From Trachythela sp. YZ-2020 (taxonomy: Eukaryota; Cnidaria; Anthozoa; Malacalcyonacea; Clavulariidae): 64,000 nt of DNA. The stretch is from NCBI GenBank assembly GCA_016169945.1, contig JADLSH010000335.1, positions 434,001 to 498,000 of the forward strand. Reading direction: 5' to 3'. Within the stretch, counting starts at the first letter, position 1; the number at the start of each line of letters is the position of its first letter. The translations under genes and the position numbers were made by a program. Below, piece after piece: positions 52,816-63,966 of the stretch. Below the pieces are notes generated by a model. The model worked only from the letters and a program-made list of their open reading frames with translations. It ran no database searches and was not told where the DNA came from.

Positions 52816-52941
52816 CAATTTGATTGGTTGAGAAATTTGATGTTATTTTTGTTTTATATAGGACGAGGTTTGAGCGTTTTTATTTTAGTAAGGTTTGAAG
52901 CTGACTAGCAAGTAAAATAAGAAAGGGTTTTAAAATAAAAA
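52815..52941 (+). promoter_or_regulatory. CCAAT/TATA promoter of the 78-aa ORF
   Basis: Inverted CCAAT box (TGATTGGTTG, 52821-52830) and TATA box (TTTTATATAG, about 52852-52861), with the ATG at 52942 about 80 bp downstream. The spacing is that of a standard RNA polymerase II core promoter. Confidence 0.55.
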
Positions 52942-53178
52942 ATGTCTGAGGCAAAAAAGGTTAACGAGCAAAGGAACTTGGAGGACCAGAAAAAAATGGA
53001 AGAAATGAAGAAATATTTTGAGGGGGAAGCATGTTCGTTGGGATACTCTAGCGACGATGATTGGTATTTTGATGAAGATGAAGATTTTGTGTTCGATGGA
53101 AACATTGGGTATTTTGAGGCTGCGTTCGACGCATGGCTAGAAATGAAGTACAACATGGCTGATAAGCATGCGCGTTAG
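52942..53178 (+). CDS. Small acidic protein (78 aa)
   Basis: Intact ORF with a charged helical N-terminus (KVNEQRNLEDQKKMEEMKKY), an acidic Ser/Asp/Glu centre (YSSDDDWYFDEDEDFVF) and an amphipathic C-terminal stretch. No domain recognised. The intact frame and proper promoter indicate a real gene; it may be an early regulatory gene of the Polinton-like element, as it follows the pX-like ORF, but that is inference. Confidence 0.5.
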   Translation: MSEAKKVNEQRNLEDQKKMEEMKKYFEGEACSLGYSSDDDWYFDEDEDFVFDGNIGYFEAAFDAWLEMKYNMADKHAR

Positions 53179-53194
53179 GTTTTTACCAAATGAA

Positions 53195-54122
53195 TTCAAG
53201 ATGGCGGCTTTCTATAGATTTGATAAGAGAAAATTCAAAATACGCATTTTGTATTAGATCCTATTAAGAATTTCTACGGGCTCACGTCCAAAAAATTAGC
53301 AAATTAGGCCACTATCAACTCCCGAAAATCTGGCGACAATCCTTGTAGCGTAGATATGTTCCCAAGAGACTTATGTTTATAATTCTTACCTTGTATATAA
53401 ACGCCTAACAAATTGACATGATTTGCCGAAGTGAGGTTTTCCTAGACGTAAATTTGGCCACATATGTTCGACTTTTCGCACGGGCCCACGTCTAGGCGAA
53501 TTTGAGGTAGACAATACTTTGTTTTTAGCAGCATTTAAAGGCGTTATAGTATCCTTAAACTTGTTCCCGAACGACGTGAAATATAGCATTTTCATGCCGC
53601 AAATTCGTCGTAATTTAATCCATCAAGCGCTGAGATATAGTTCTTAAACTAGCGTAAACAAGCAAAACATTGCTCGTTATTTCGGTTCTTGCTGCCATTT
53701 TACATTCTTGAGTTGTTTCTAGGTTACCAGGGTCTCTACCGCTGTCTTATTTGCAACTTTTGCTCGTAGTATAACGAAAAATAGCGCTATTTTGGCTTGC
53801 GTTGGCAACAAATAATCTTTCTGGAATTTTAATAATAAATTAAGAGACTGTTGCTGGTATTTGCGTGTGTTTTGTTTGATTATAAGTAGTATTTTGTATA
53901 ATAATAGTTTAATATTGCTTTTATAATGTCGGATGTTCCACCGTTGGGGCTTATTTGCAATTGAAATTTTCAAAATTGTCAAGATCCTCATCAGAATTAT
54001 CTTCTGGATATAATTCTATCAATCTCGCAGTATTTTCCAGGTTTTTTATTGCTCTCACATATAAAATCAGCCGTACTCAAATTGTTCAATTCCTTATAAG
54101 AAACGAACCGCCATCTTGACTT
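53195..54122. mobile_element. Possible TIR element with AAGATGGCGG ends
   Basis: TTCAAGATGGCGGCTTT at 53,195 faces GAACCGCCATCTTGAC ending at 54,122. The same word, ATCCGCCATCTTGATT, recurs at about 55,686-55,701. Matching beyond about 13 bp is weak, so this may only be a recurrent motif. No coding sequence inside. Confidence 0.35.
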
Positions 54123-54779
54123 TTTCAACTGAAATCTGAAATTACGAGCCCGCAAGTCAAGCCTCTGGCTGACCTCGATTTCTAGTCATGAGGCGCTAAA
54201 CGAGAAGATGGAAATGCTGGCGGCTTACCGCCAGTTGCAGCACTGTCCAGAGGACTGCGAGAAGTGCAGAGTTGAAAGAAAAGAGGACACTCTTTACTCT
54301 TTTGTTGGTCTTGTTAAACACGTGTGAATAAAAATTAAGTAATACTGTACAATAATTCATGTTCATATAAAAAATTGGTTCATGCATTCCTTTTACCAAA
54401 AAGAAATATGTATTATTTAACAGGTATAACTACATCGGTAATTATAAGGCTGTTTTATGCTAATTTTTGGCATTTTCAAAAACGGTAGTTCAGCGTTCAA
54501 ACATCAAGTTAGCCCTTTCTGCATAGAATGGTCTTTATTTCAGTGCAATACCTTTTATAGTTTTTACGTTACATTAAATCAAACACTGTCCAGTTGGGAC
54601 ACCCGGTATATATTACATTGCTATGTTGAAATTTTACTTTGTAATTGTTTACACTTGGATGCGACTACATTATTTGATTGTTTATCTTTACGGGAAGTCT
54701 TTTAGAAGTTCACTTTTTCTCTGTTTTACTGTAGTAGTTTAGTCTTTTTATGCTACGTTTGCGGCAGTATCTAAAGTGT

Positions 54780-55550
54780 AAAGGTTTTGTGTTTAGAAGT
54801 TTACTATTCTTACCATACCGTCTGTGCTTTCCCAGCAGTCTTCGCAGCAGATTTCGTTTTGGTCTTTGAGGTTACGGCTGCAATAGTATTTGAACTTTTG
54901 TTCGATCGTTTTAGTGACGGACACCATTCGTTTGGGAATCGCTTCTTTTCATCAAAGTGTGATAATGGTCGAGGGCCCGGAGAGTAATAGTTGCATTTGA
55001 AGCATCCACAATAATATGCTGATTTTTTGTTGTTGGGGTTTAGGAGTGGGAATAGGTTGCGTTTTTTTTTCTACGAAGAAGAGAAAACTAGTTGTTAAAA
55101 GTGCAATACATTAGGGTTTGACAATACGGTGATAGGTTTTATGTCTACATACGTTTTTTTCTGTGGTTCGTTGCTTTTATCGATGTCTGGTTTTTGTGGT
55201 TTGCTGAATTCGAGTGTGTCGATGTCTGGTTTTTGTGATTTGATGATTTAAACTATGTCGATGTCTGGGTTTGTTGTCGGTTTAGACGGTGATGTTGATG
55301 ACACCTTTTCTTCGTTTTTTATTCCAAGGGTATCATTTACAGTGGCGCCTTTGATGAAACTTATTGTTTCTATCTTGCTGTGTGGGCATCGGTTGTTTGG
55401 TAGTTTTCCCTTGGGTGAGGTTTTATTGCATTTATTGCATTCGCATTTTCTTGCTTTTCTTCTTGCGGGTATCAAGCTTCCCTTTGTGTTTCTTTTCGGC
55501 GTCGTTGTTGTTTTGTTAAAGTGCTACTGTGACGAAAAATAATCGTCGAA
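54780..55550 (-). pseudogene. Decayed Cys-rich ORF with a repeated knuckle
   Basis: On the minus strand two segments resemble each other: KCECNKCNKTSPKGKL followed by NRCPHSK (about 55450-55380), and GCFKCNYYSPGP followed by NEWCPSLKR (about 55010-54920). Each is CxCxxC or CxxC, then Ser-Pro, then a distal Cys-Pro. They are linked by Lys/Pro-rich sequence with repeated PDID units (about 55280-55180). Stops and shifts break it. Possibly a former zinc-binding protein; family unknown. Confidence 0.4.
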
Positions 55551-55559
55551 AATAACGCA

Positions 55560-57420
55560 TTTTCATGTAGCAATAGCTTTATTATTGTACCATAAACGCT
55601 TGTGTAAAATTGCAAACGAACGTGATTAACAACTGCAGAGTTATGAGCATTGAAATGTCCAAAATCGCTGTCCGCCATTAAAATCCGCCATCTTGATTAT
55701 ATAATTGTGTCGCGAAGCGCTTCTGACGTCTTAACATACCATACGAACACAAGTTGAATAGTATACAAATACAGAGCAGCGTAGGGATGAAAATGTTAGT
55801 TTCATCACAAGCTATAGTGGGGTTTCGGAGTCCTTGTCTGAAACAATTTCTTCTGTTATCTCATCTGTGTATTCGACTGCGAATTTAAGCGAATTTGATA
55901 TTGAATATCGCCATTTGACAAATATATATATACGCTTGATAGGCTTCACCCGAGGAAATAGCCGAATACGAAAAGGCCGCGCCAGAAGAATATGCTGCAA
56001 AATCGTTTTGATCGTTGTGTTGATCCTACTTCTCGGAAAATTGGTTTTCTTAGGCTCAGAATTAAGAATTCATCGGTGCGCGTTTCTTATGTCCTGCTTT
56101 GTTTACTGTTAAGGTGTAATGTGGCGATTGTATGCTGGAATTAGCCAGTATAACACCACAAGAATGCCGTTGTTGCAATAAATCTGCAGTTAGGAGATAA
56201 GATGTATCAGTACGAAGATAGTGAGAGAAAGTACATTTTTCACCCTGGTTTTAAATAAGTCTAAATGAAATTGTTCTAGAAGCAGCTTCTTTAGGTTAGA
56301 TTCGTTAGAAGACCAAAGGTTATCGAAATTATGTTTTGCTCTTTCGGGAAGGTCAAATGACAAGAGCCGACTGCGGAGTAAGTATTAAAGACATTGTCCG
56401 TTGTTGTAAATATTTAAATATGCCTTAAACATGGACTTATTAACATTTTCCGCGCATAGTTCTAAAATTATGTTTCAATGTTTGATTGCAGGAGCAGTGT
56501 GTTACATGCAACTTGTGCGTTTGCTATGCATGGGACACTTTACAGGCTGTTCAAATCTCGCGATGCCGTGTTGCTTTTACAACAAAATAAATTAATGTAT
56601 CATCCCCGTTGATATATAGACTCGTATATGAATGAATCATCCGCGTAGATCTTGTTAAAAACCTATTTTAAATCGAATGAAAATAATAACTATTGCATGA
56701 GTTTATAGTATTCACATTATGTATTAAAATATGGCAAATATGTATTCATATAATCTCTATATAATTATTATTATACGCCGGTCTCTTGTACATTGTTGCA
56801 CAGGTGACTTATTTCGAATAGGTACCGCGCCAGATCGAGTCGTCGTGTCAAACTATTTAAATGAACAGAACTGTCGAGAAATAGTCCGAACAAATCATAC
56901 CGGCAAGCTACATCCCGCGAACTGCGATTTGCGCAAATTTCACCCATGCATATTCTCTCAAAGATTCGTCATTCGGGCTCTAGGCAATGATATATATATA
57001 CACATATTTTTCTCATAATTATTAATGCAATCTTCTACAACAAAATGCGATGAAGGCATGGTCGAAGAAAGTGAATTTTACTAAATACTATATATGTATA
57101 TCCTATACACGCGATGCTATAGTTAAGACTATGACGTCACAGTCTGCTAAACACTTGATCTTTCCAATATGGCGCATTTTAATGGCCGCTGTGAAAATTC
57201 GAATTTTATCTTCGTATAACTCACTGCGTCAGGATTTGAGATATCACACTAAAATTTTGCGAGAAAACTTCTTTATACATATTCTATACAGTAACGGAAA
57301 AAAACAGAGAAATGAAAATTTCATCACAGTACCACTTTAAGGGGTTTGTTTTCAGATACTGTTGTCATATGCATCCAGTTTCTTTGCACTAGAGATGAGA
57401 AGGACAGTGTTAATAGTGTT
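55560..57420. other. Non-coding DNA
   Basis: No credible gene. Contains a CpG-bearing patch near 55,940-56,000 and AT repeats near 55,920 and 56,990. Open frames are short and of low complexity. Confidence 0.4.
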
Positions 57421-57427
57421 TTTTTAA

Positions 57428-58350
57428 GTGAGATATATAAATACACAAAAATATGTTAGCTTACCTATGAATAGTTCTAATGCTAGTTTGCATTTTTCGC
57501 ATTATTTTACGGTACAATCGCAAGAGATGCTGATGGCTGACGGACATACTGTGTATTTGTTTTCAATTGAAGACATTTTTCCGTGTATGAGAGGGTGTAA
57601 AAGAGTGCTGTTGCTTATACTATTTTGTTTTGGTTTGTTGTTAAAAAAAGTTTATTTATGATGAGTATTGTTTCAAATTTCATTGATTTTAATGTTGAAG
57701 GTGTGATAAAATTGTAAATTATCAACTTTGGTGGAAAGATTTTATTCTAATTGTAAACGTGGAAAGAGGGTTGTGGTTATCATACTATAGATGAGGTTGA
57801 TCGTTGTTTGATATAATTTCGCCTGTACTTGAGAAGGAAAAAGAGACTGTAAATTTGTTAGCAGCTTATCATTATATTTTAGACGAGGTTAAGGCTTATT
57901 AGAGATTCATTTAGCTGAAAATGTGCATAAGTTGATTTTAAAAGATATTAAGTCGTCTAATAAGACAAAAGCTGGGGAATTCAGTAATAAGATTAGAGCA
58001 ACATGTTTTATTGGTGAAATATATGTATATGCACACCCTGAAGGATTGCTAGATAAGGTACACGGTTAGATAGACATAATGATTTGATATATTTTGCCAA
58101 TTGGAAAAGGATTTAAAGCAACGAGTTTATACTTAACGATCGTAAAGTGCATCGCTCTAAAACATCTATACTCTACAATAGTTTGAGCGAACCATACGTG
58201 GGTATTTATTTGTATTTGTGGGAAACTAAAGAGAAACTAGAAATCATTGTTTCAGTCACAAACGCTCAATAACAAGCTCTATTTATTAGAGTTCAAGGGT
58301 AAGCTGCCACATATTCTTGATAATTATTACACTGTAAACGGGTCATGTTT
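57428..58350 (+). pseudogene. Decayed hypothetical ORF(s)
   Basis: Short open pieces resemble coding sequence, for example LILKDIKSSNKTKAGEFSNK (about 57930-57990) followed by an Ile/Tyr-rich stretch, with stops every 20-60 codons. The ORF at 57,428-57,661 (77 codons) ends in a hydrophobic helix (VLLLILFCFGLLLK). No family recognised. Confidence 0.3.
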
Positions 58351-58352
58351 TT

Positions 58353-58721
58353 AGAAGAAAACCGAAGAGCTTAGTTCTCCCTACGTCTTGCAATATTTCA
58401 AGATGATCATATAGCTCCTCATTATTATACTTCGATTTGACCCAAACGCTTCAACAGACTCGATATAAGTATTCAGAGAGACGCATTCCTGACGACAAGT
58501 AATATGAGGGATATTATAATTCCAACAACAAACATTGCGCCTTCAACACTTGAAGATCGTACGTTTAAGTTTTTATAAGGAAGCCGAAGATGTTAGTTCG
58601 CTCTACATCTTACAATATTTTAAGATGATCCCATAGCTCCTCATTATTATACTTCGATTTGACCCAAATGCTTGAACAGACTCGATATAAGTATTCAGCG
58701 AAACGCATTCCTCACGACAAC
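58353..58721 (+). repeat. Two copies of a ~147-bp repeat
   Basis: Copies at about 58,353-58,499 and 58,574-58,721 share ATAGCTCCTCATTATTATAC and CTCGATATAAGTATTCAG with about 90% identity, 221 bp apart. It may be an old local duplication or part of an element end. Confidence 0.75.
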
Positions 58722-58812
58722 AGTGGAATACGCAAGACTTTAGCGAGCTTAAGATCTACAACGCCAACGTCGACGACGCGCCCTTCTAACAATGAAGTTT
58801 TTCGCTTGTAAT

Positions 58813-59091
58813 CAGTGGCGCCGGCAAGGGGGGGCGAGGGGGGGCGGCCGCCCCCCCAATAATTTAAAAAATGGGTTTCTAGATTCGTCCAAATCTGGTG
58901 ACAAAGGGGGGGGGGATGACGGGGTGTATAGAGAATGAACTGTGCTGCGTAAGTTTCTCTCCAAGTGCCTCCAAAACGCAGGAAATGCCATTTTAGACAC
59001 CCAAAATTCAAAATTTTCCCGGGGGAGCATGCCCCCGGACCCCCCGAGAATTTGTTTGCCCCCCCAAAAATAAATCCTGGCGGCGCCACTG
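58813..59091. mobile_element. hAT-type MITE with 8-bp TSD
   Basis: The terminal repeats CAGTGGCGCCGGCAAGGGGG and CTGGCGGCGCCACTG enclose 279 bp. The flanks CTTGTAAT at 58805-58812 and 59092-59099 are exact copies. CAGNGGCG-type ends with an 8-bp TSD are typical of hAT elements. The interior is G/C-homopolymer rich and codes for nothing. Confidence 0.92.
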
Positions 59092-59294
59092 CTTGTAATA
59101 AAGCAATGGAAAAACTTGTAGTCCCAAGAGAATTCTCGACGTCGTCTCTTTCTTGTTAACGACGCTAACTAGGGCATTTTTACGTCATACATGTACAATT
59201 ACACAATGTTTTATTTTTGATTTAAGAACCTGAAAAAACCACTTTACTTACCCTTACACCACGTTTCTAAAGGTGTATGAAGTTAATATTTCAT

Positions 59295-59400
59295 TACTGT
59301 GACGTCAATGACCATCTGTCAATCACAATCGACACGTGATACATTGACGTCACTTCCGCAAAAAAAATGCATAAATAAGCGCGAAATTCAAATCTCATTC
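59295..59400 (+). promoter_or_regulatory. Probable Crypton promoter
   Basis: Two TGACGTCA boxes (59300-59307, 59345-59352), an E-box CACGTG at about 59332 and a TATA-like CATAAATAAG at about 59370, about 430 bp upstream of the recombinase ATG. The clustering suggests a working promoter. Confidence 0.5.
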
Positions 59401-59798
59401 AGTCGGCTTAACGGAGGCTTTGGGTTCGGAGCTCCACTACCCCCCGCAGGGAGGAAAGACTGCCGCGGGGGGGCTGGGATCCGGGGGGAAACCCCTTCCA
59501 AATCCACCCTAGCAAAAAAACCACACCTAGCAACAACACCACCAAACTTTTTTAAAGTTTTTGGGCAACTTTAGTAAAATTCGCCTATTTTTTCCACTGA
59601 TTTGGTCCACATTTCTGCTGATTCAGCAGATCTATATTTAGTAACACACCCATACAAATCCCAGTTAATTTTTTTCGTTCACGCTCCCCTCAAAAAAATA
59701 AAATATTTTTTATTATATACTACTTCAACGTTACTGTGCTTCAGTAAAGGAGGCAAGAAAACTAGACGAAATACCAGCAAAAGAGTTAAACGTCGACC

Positions 59799-60799
59799 AT
59801 GATCGTCGTGAAGAAAGACGGCAGTGTTTACGAGCCAACATCTCTAACTCTTTTCAGCGCAGTATTCAACGATATCTGAACAACACAAGCTCTAATATAA
59901 ACATTCTCAAAGACCCCGAATTATCCAAGTTCAATTATCCAAGTATCGCCGCCAGGAAGAAGCAACACGTCGAGAGTTTTGGCAAAGGAAATCGTCCGCA
60001 AGCCACCCGAGTCCTGACCGAAGCTGAAGAAGACTTGCTCTTCGAGGATGACTTGTTTGGAGACCATGATCCAGAAGTCCTCCAGAGAACAGTTTGGTGG
60101 TCTTTGTCACTCACACATTTCGGCTTCAGAGCTCGAGACGAGTCCAGGAAACTCAAGTGGGGAGATGTTGCCTTGGATATCGGCACAGAAACAGGAAACG
60201 AAGTCGTTGTTTGGATGGCTGAACGAGGCTCTAAAACAAGACATGGCGACGGACATCAAAGAGCGTCATCGACCAGACCAAGCTAAAAATCCAGAGTACC
60301 CTTTATCTTTCTGGCTGTAAACCACCGACGAAAACCTGATTCGCAGATATGGTACAGCAACGGCGCTTTGGGTAAAAATACTATTGGAAAATTTATCTTG
60401 AACGCCGCTAAAGCTGCTGGTCTTTCCGAGAATATAACCAACCATTCCGTTCGAAAGACTTGCATATCTCGTCTTATGGATGCAGGAATGCCCGTGAATT
60501 ATGTGGCTCAACTCAGTGGGCACAGAAATCTAAAGAGTCTCGATTCGTATAAGTCGGCTTCGGTTCTTCACCAACGCAAGATGTCAAACGTGCTGAGTCG
60601 TTCAACGATTACAAACCGCCCAAACCCAATACTGCCATCATGTTCACAACCCACAAGCACAACGACGTTAAGTAACCAGCAACTATCAACAACCACAGTA
60701 ACAGGATTGTTCTCTGGTGCCAACATTGGAATGTTTGAAGGCTGCGCTTTTAATTTAACTTCAACTTCGGCTCAAGCTCAAGCGAAGCGTCCTTGCTAG
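59799..60799 (+). pseudogene. Crypton tyrosine recombinase
   Basis: YR-type recombinase that moves Cryptons by strand exchange. The N-terminal part has DGSVYEPTSLTLF (first frame), then FQRSIQRYLN and the conserved EEDLLFEDDLFGDHDPEVL (about 60020-60075). A core segment, FGFRARDESRKLKWGDVAL (about 60120-60175), carries the first catalytic Arg. HSVRKTCISRLMDAGMPV (about 60444-60497) supplies the His-x-x-Arg, and LSGHRNLKSLDSYK (about 60515-60556) the last His and the nucleophile Tyr. Frameshifts near 59,850 and 60,290 split it, so it is likely dead unless these are sequencing errors. Similar domains occur in ZMYM/QRICH1-type host proteins. Confidence 0.85.
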
Positions 60800-61072
60800 C
60801 CAAGAGATTTCGACGAATTTCCCTACTCGAGGATTCCGATTCGGATTAAAACTTGAACTCATGTGACTTTTAATGCCTTAATCATTGTTTTAATGATTTT
60901 TAATCTTGTTTCACCGCCCTGCTGTTTTAAACTCTTAAATAGTTTTAAATATTTGAACTTGTTTTGACCACAGTTTTGACATTGTGTATAAACCGTTAAT
61001 GAATTCCAAATGTTTGTAACGGAAGTGAGGTGACGTACGCACGACATTTGTAAATAATAAAATTATTTTGCT

Positions 61073-61119
61073 GACCTCTTGATCTGCAGGGGAATGCTCT
61101 ACCACTGAGCTACACCTCC
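61073..61119 (-). other. tRNA-Cys-like fragment
   Basis: Minus strand reads GGAGGTGTAGCTCAGTGGTA then an anticodon arm with CTGCAGATCAAGAGGTC (GCA anticodon), the 5' two thirds of a tRNA-Cys. The T-arm and acceptor 3' strand are missing, replaced by AT-rich sequence. Probably a SINE head or tRNA pseudogene. Confidence 0.65.
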
Positions 61120-61345
61120 GACATATTTAAGCAAAGGAAAGTGCTATCCCAATACTTCACACCCAAAAGGTGATCTACATAAAACGTGAAAATGCAAAGA
61201 GTTTTCAATATTAGAATTTTTTATTCTCTCGGAAATAGGATGTTTAGTACTATACTAAATTGAATATGAAAAGGGAGCGAGCGGCTTTACCACGACTACG
61301 TAGTTGCTATTCACCATTAATCGCGGGTGTTGAGTTCTATATTAA

Positions 61346-61400
61346 ATTAGAGTGAGCGGTGTTGAACCTTCGACCTCTCCATCTGTAGTCGAGCAGTACC
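61346..61400 (-). other. tRNA-like 3' part with B-box
   Basis: Minus strand reads CTACAGATGGAGAGGTCGAA then GGTTCAACACC, resembling an anticodon arm, variable loop and T-arm (B-box). The D-arm is poor. It may be part of the same or another tRNA-derived SINE. Confidence 0.45.
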
Positions 61401-62765
61401 TGGTCCAATAAAGCGAATGTTTTCAAAATATTTTCAAATGTTGAAATTTTTTTAGTATAAATGGAAACACTGCTATTGTTATATATTCTATAATTGGATA
61501 TTTGGATTTATGAAATAAATGATATTAAGAAGGAGCGGAGTCAGTTGCAGCCATTGAACTATAAGTAAACTGGAATGATAAGTCAGGGGGGGGGTTGAAG
61601 CCGTGCTTTGCAGGTAGTGCCAGTCCTTTTTACAATTTTTTTTTGAAAAATATAGTTTTCACTTTAACTTTCATTTACGCCTTTCTTTTTCATTTTAGAG
61701 CACACTAGGGCAACTTACGATAAACATAATTTGTGCAGCTACTGAAATAAACAAGGAACAAAACAAAATTTATTAAAAAAAGCAGCTTTTGGGCCTTCCG
61801 GATAGAGTTCGGAGAAATGACAATGTAATTTATGTTGAAGAATACTAGATGTCGTTTAGAATTGATTTTCAAGCATCCAGTAACCTATTTTTAAGAGTTA
61901 AAATAAAGATTATATAAGCTAGCTCAGCCGCCATGTTCAAATTGCGACTGAATGGCCAACAACAACAAGGCGCGAAGCCGAAAATAACACCACTTGAAAT
62001 TCGTCAGGGTTAAAGAAAAAAGGGTTAAAGCAAGGACTAAAAGCTCAAGATAAAAAGCAAGTATAAGTTTGCTTCAGCATGTTCAAACATTTGTCATTTT
62101 TTCCGTATACGATAACGATCCCCCTTATTTTTTCTGCAGATAGATGTATAAAAGGGTGAAAATTAATCGGAAAACCACATTTGAATCCCAAACATTGAAG
62201 TTTGTTGCTGTAAAAAGTATTTTTCTTGCAAATTTTCGCTCAAAAAATGTTTAAACACTCCTCGAAACTCTCCTAAGTCCTTTTGAAAGTTCAAAGTCCC
62301 GCGCATTGGCTTCAACGAATCATAGGCCTTCATCATAGGAGTTAGCGTTCCAGTTTACTTAGAGTTCGCAAGAGTTCACTGGTTGCAGCCTAGTTCCTAG
62401 GCCTCTTAGTACGCGTTCTCATTAATATGTCACCCGATGCACTTGAAATCATCAGTATATATGCTGACAAAATCATTAACCGCGTCAGTATGTATACTGG
62501 GTCAAGATATCCCCTCGAGTACCTTCACACATATACAACCGCATGTCTTCGCTATTTATAGCCTGGTTTGCGCGATTGTTGCATAAATTTGCTTCGTGTC
62601 TAAATAAAATGCCAAAAAGAAGAGTGAGGTCGCACTGTTTGAAAGGTTGTAGTTGATTCGTTCACGGGTCTAATGTGGTGGCCGTGGTGGTCGGCCTATC
62701 ATGTTGATTTCTGATAAAACTTCATTCAAACATTAACTTATGACTTATTTTGCGAACTAGTACAT

Positions 62766-63355
62766 TTAGTAAAACGAAGTTATGACACGCTAAAGGAAGT
62801 AGGTCTACCAAATGACATGGATAATAGCCACATGTTGTCGATCATCGAAAAGAAAATGTGCTCTGATGATAGAAAAGTTTGGTCACGTGATCTGGAGAAA
62901 AACGGCGAAACAGCAAGGTTACATGGCTTAATGACATGGATGACAGTCGAGATGAAGTGCAGAATGAGAGCTTCTGCACCGCTACGAACAAGTGGCAAGC
63001 ATTCAATCAATCATGTAAGGAAATTTCCAGAAGGCTAAGCACAAACTTCAAGTCACCGATGTTGGCTTTGTAAAACGTCTTCCCACTGGGTGGATCAATG
63101 TGCTAAGTTTTCGTCCCTAAGTTATGACCAACGCCTACAATGTGCAAGAGAAAACTACGCCTGTTTTAGCTGTTTAAAGAGAGCTGGCAGAAACCACAGG
63201 ATGTCCAACTGCTCTCGACGGAAACAATGTACGGAGAAAGAAAACGGTGTCCAATGCGTGCATTTCCATCATTCCCTCCTCCACCGAAATTCTAACCAAA
63301 GAGCAGCCGTGAATATCAATAACGACAAACCAAGAAGCCTTACTTCCAGTGATTT
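62766..63355 (+). pseudogene. BEL/Pao gag C-terminal part with zinc knuckles
   Basis: A helical segment (DNSHMLSIIEKKMCSDDRKV) is followed by a stop near 63,037. Then come the knuckles CWLCKTSSHWVDQC (about 63062-63103) and CFSCLKRAGRNHRMSNC (about 63162-63212). The C-terminal part runs into protease in another frame near 63,350. The order gag-knuckle-protease is standard for BEL/Pao. Confidence 0.78.
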
Positions 63356-63966
63356 CAGCAAATATTGGTGGAGAAAACAACTTGTACAAGCGTGGCAACG
63401 TACTGTTTGACTCGGGAGCGCAGTTAAGGCTTATACGGCAGGAAACGGTTGAAAGTCTTGGAGGTGAAGAAGAAGAAATCAGTACGGAAGTATATAAAGT
63501 TCAAGTTAGCTCACCAGATAACAACACAAGATTTGTCGTAAAAGCTATCGGTGTCCCCACAATCGGTGACAATGTTGCTGGAATCGAGACGAAAGAGATT
63601 GCGGAACAGTTGGGATTGAAAGAAAAGCTTAATCGTGGTAAAGGACCAGTTGGCATTCTAATCGATATTGATCATGCTCGTATGCACACTGGAGAAACTA
63701 AACAATTCGGGGAGTTAGTAGCAAGAAACTCACCTTTAGGATGGGTTGTATTCGGAGCCAAACCAGGAGAGACACTGCAAGCCAGCCAAATATTTCATAT
63801 CAAATACACAGACCCTGTGGACACAGACCCTGTGGACACAGACCCTGTGGACACAGACCCTGTGGACACAAACCTTGTGGATCAGAATTCTGAACGACGG
63901 AATCAATGGGAGTGGCAGGAAGATCATGCGAATGTACTACTAGCAAGCTTACTCCGACCGAGATAG
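63349..63966 (+). CDS. BEL/Pao aspartic protease (peptidase A17) region
   Basis: Open frame with the aspartic protease motif LFDSGAQLRLI (about 63403-63435) and the family signatures VGILIDIDHARMHTGE (about 63650-63697) and NSPLGWVVFGA (about 63727-63759). It is followed by a tandem of PVDTD units and ends at a stop at 63966; the RT would continue beyond the window in another frame, implying a further shift. The protease cuts the gag-pol polyprotein. Confidence 0.8.
   Translation: MISANIGGENNLYKRGNVLFDSGAQLRLIRQETVESLGGEEEEISTEVYKVQVSSPDNNTRFVVKAIGVPTIGDNVAGIETKEIAEQLGLKEKLNRGKGPVGILIDIDHARMHTGETKQFGELVARNSPLGWVVFGAKPGETLQASQIFHIKYTDPVDTDPVDTDPVDTDPVDTNLVDQNSERRNQWEWQEDHANVLLASLLRPR
63811..63885 (+). 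repeat. 15-bp coding tandem repeat
   Basis: Four exact copies of GACCCTGTGGACACA (63811, 63826, 63841, 63856) and a fifth diverged one encode repeated Asp-Pro-Val-Asp-Thr within the BEL/Pao polyprotein. Confidence 0.95.

Larger units (their letters stand above)
60800..62765. other. Non-coding region with tRNA-like fragments
   Basis: No credible protein gene. Two tRNA-like stretches (61,073-61,119 and 61,346-61,400) and simple AT-rich sequence. The BEL/Pao 5' region, perhaps with an LTR, should lie near the right end (62.3-62.7 kb), but no LTR could be delimited. Confidence 0.4.

Noticed and set aside
58712..59159. Pro-rich ORFs on both strands
   Set aside because: They lie over the hAT MITE and its homopolymer runs.
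61073..61119. Functional tRNA-Cys gene
   Set aside because: No T-arm, B-box or acceptor 3' strand; only a fragment.
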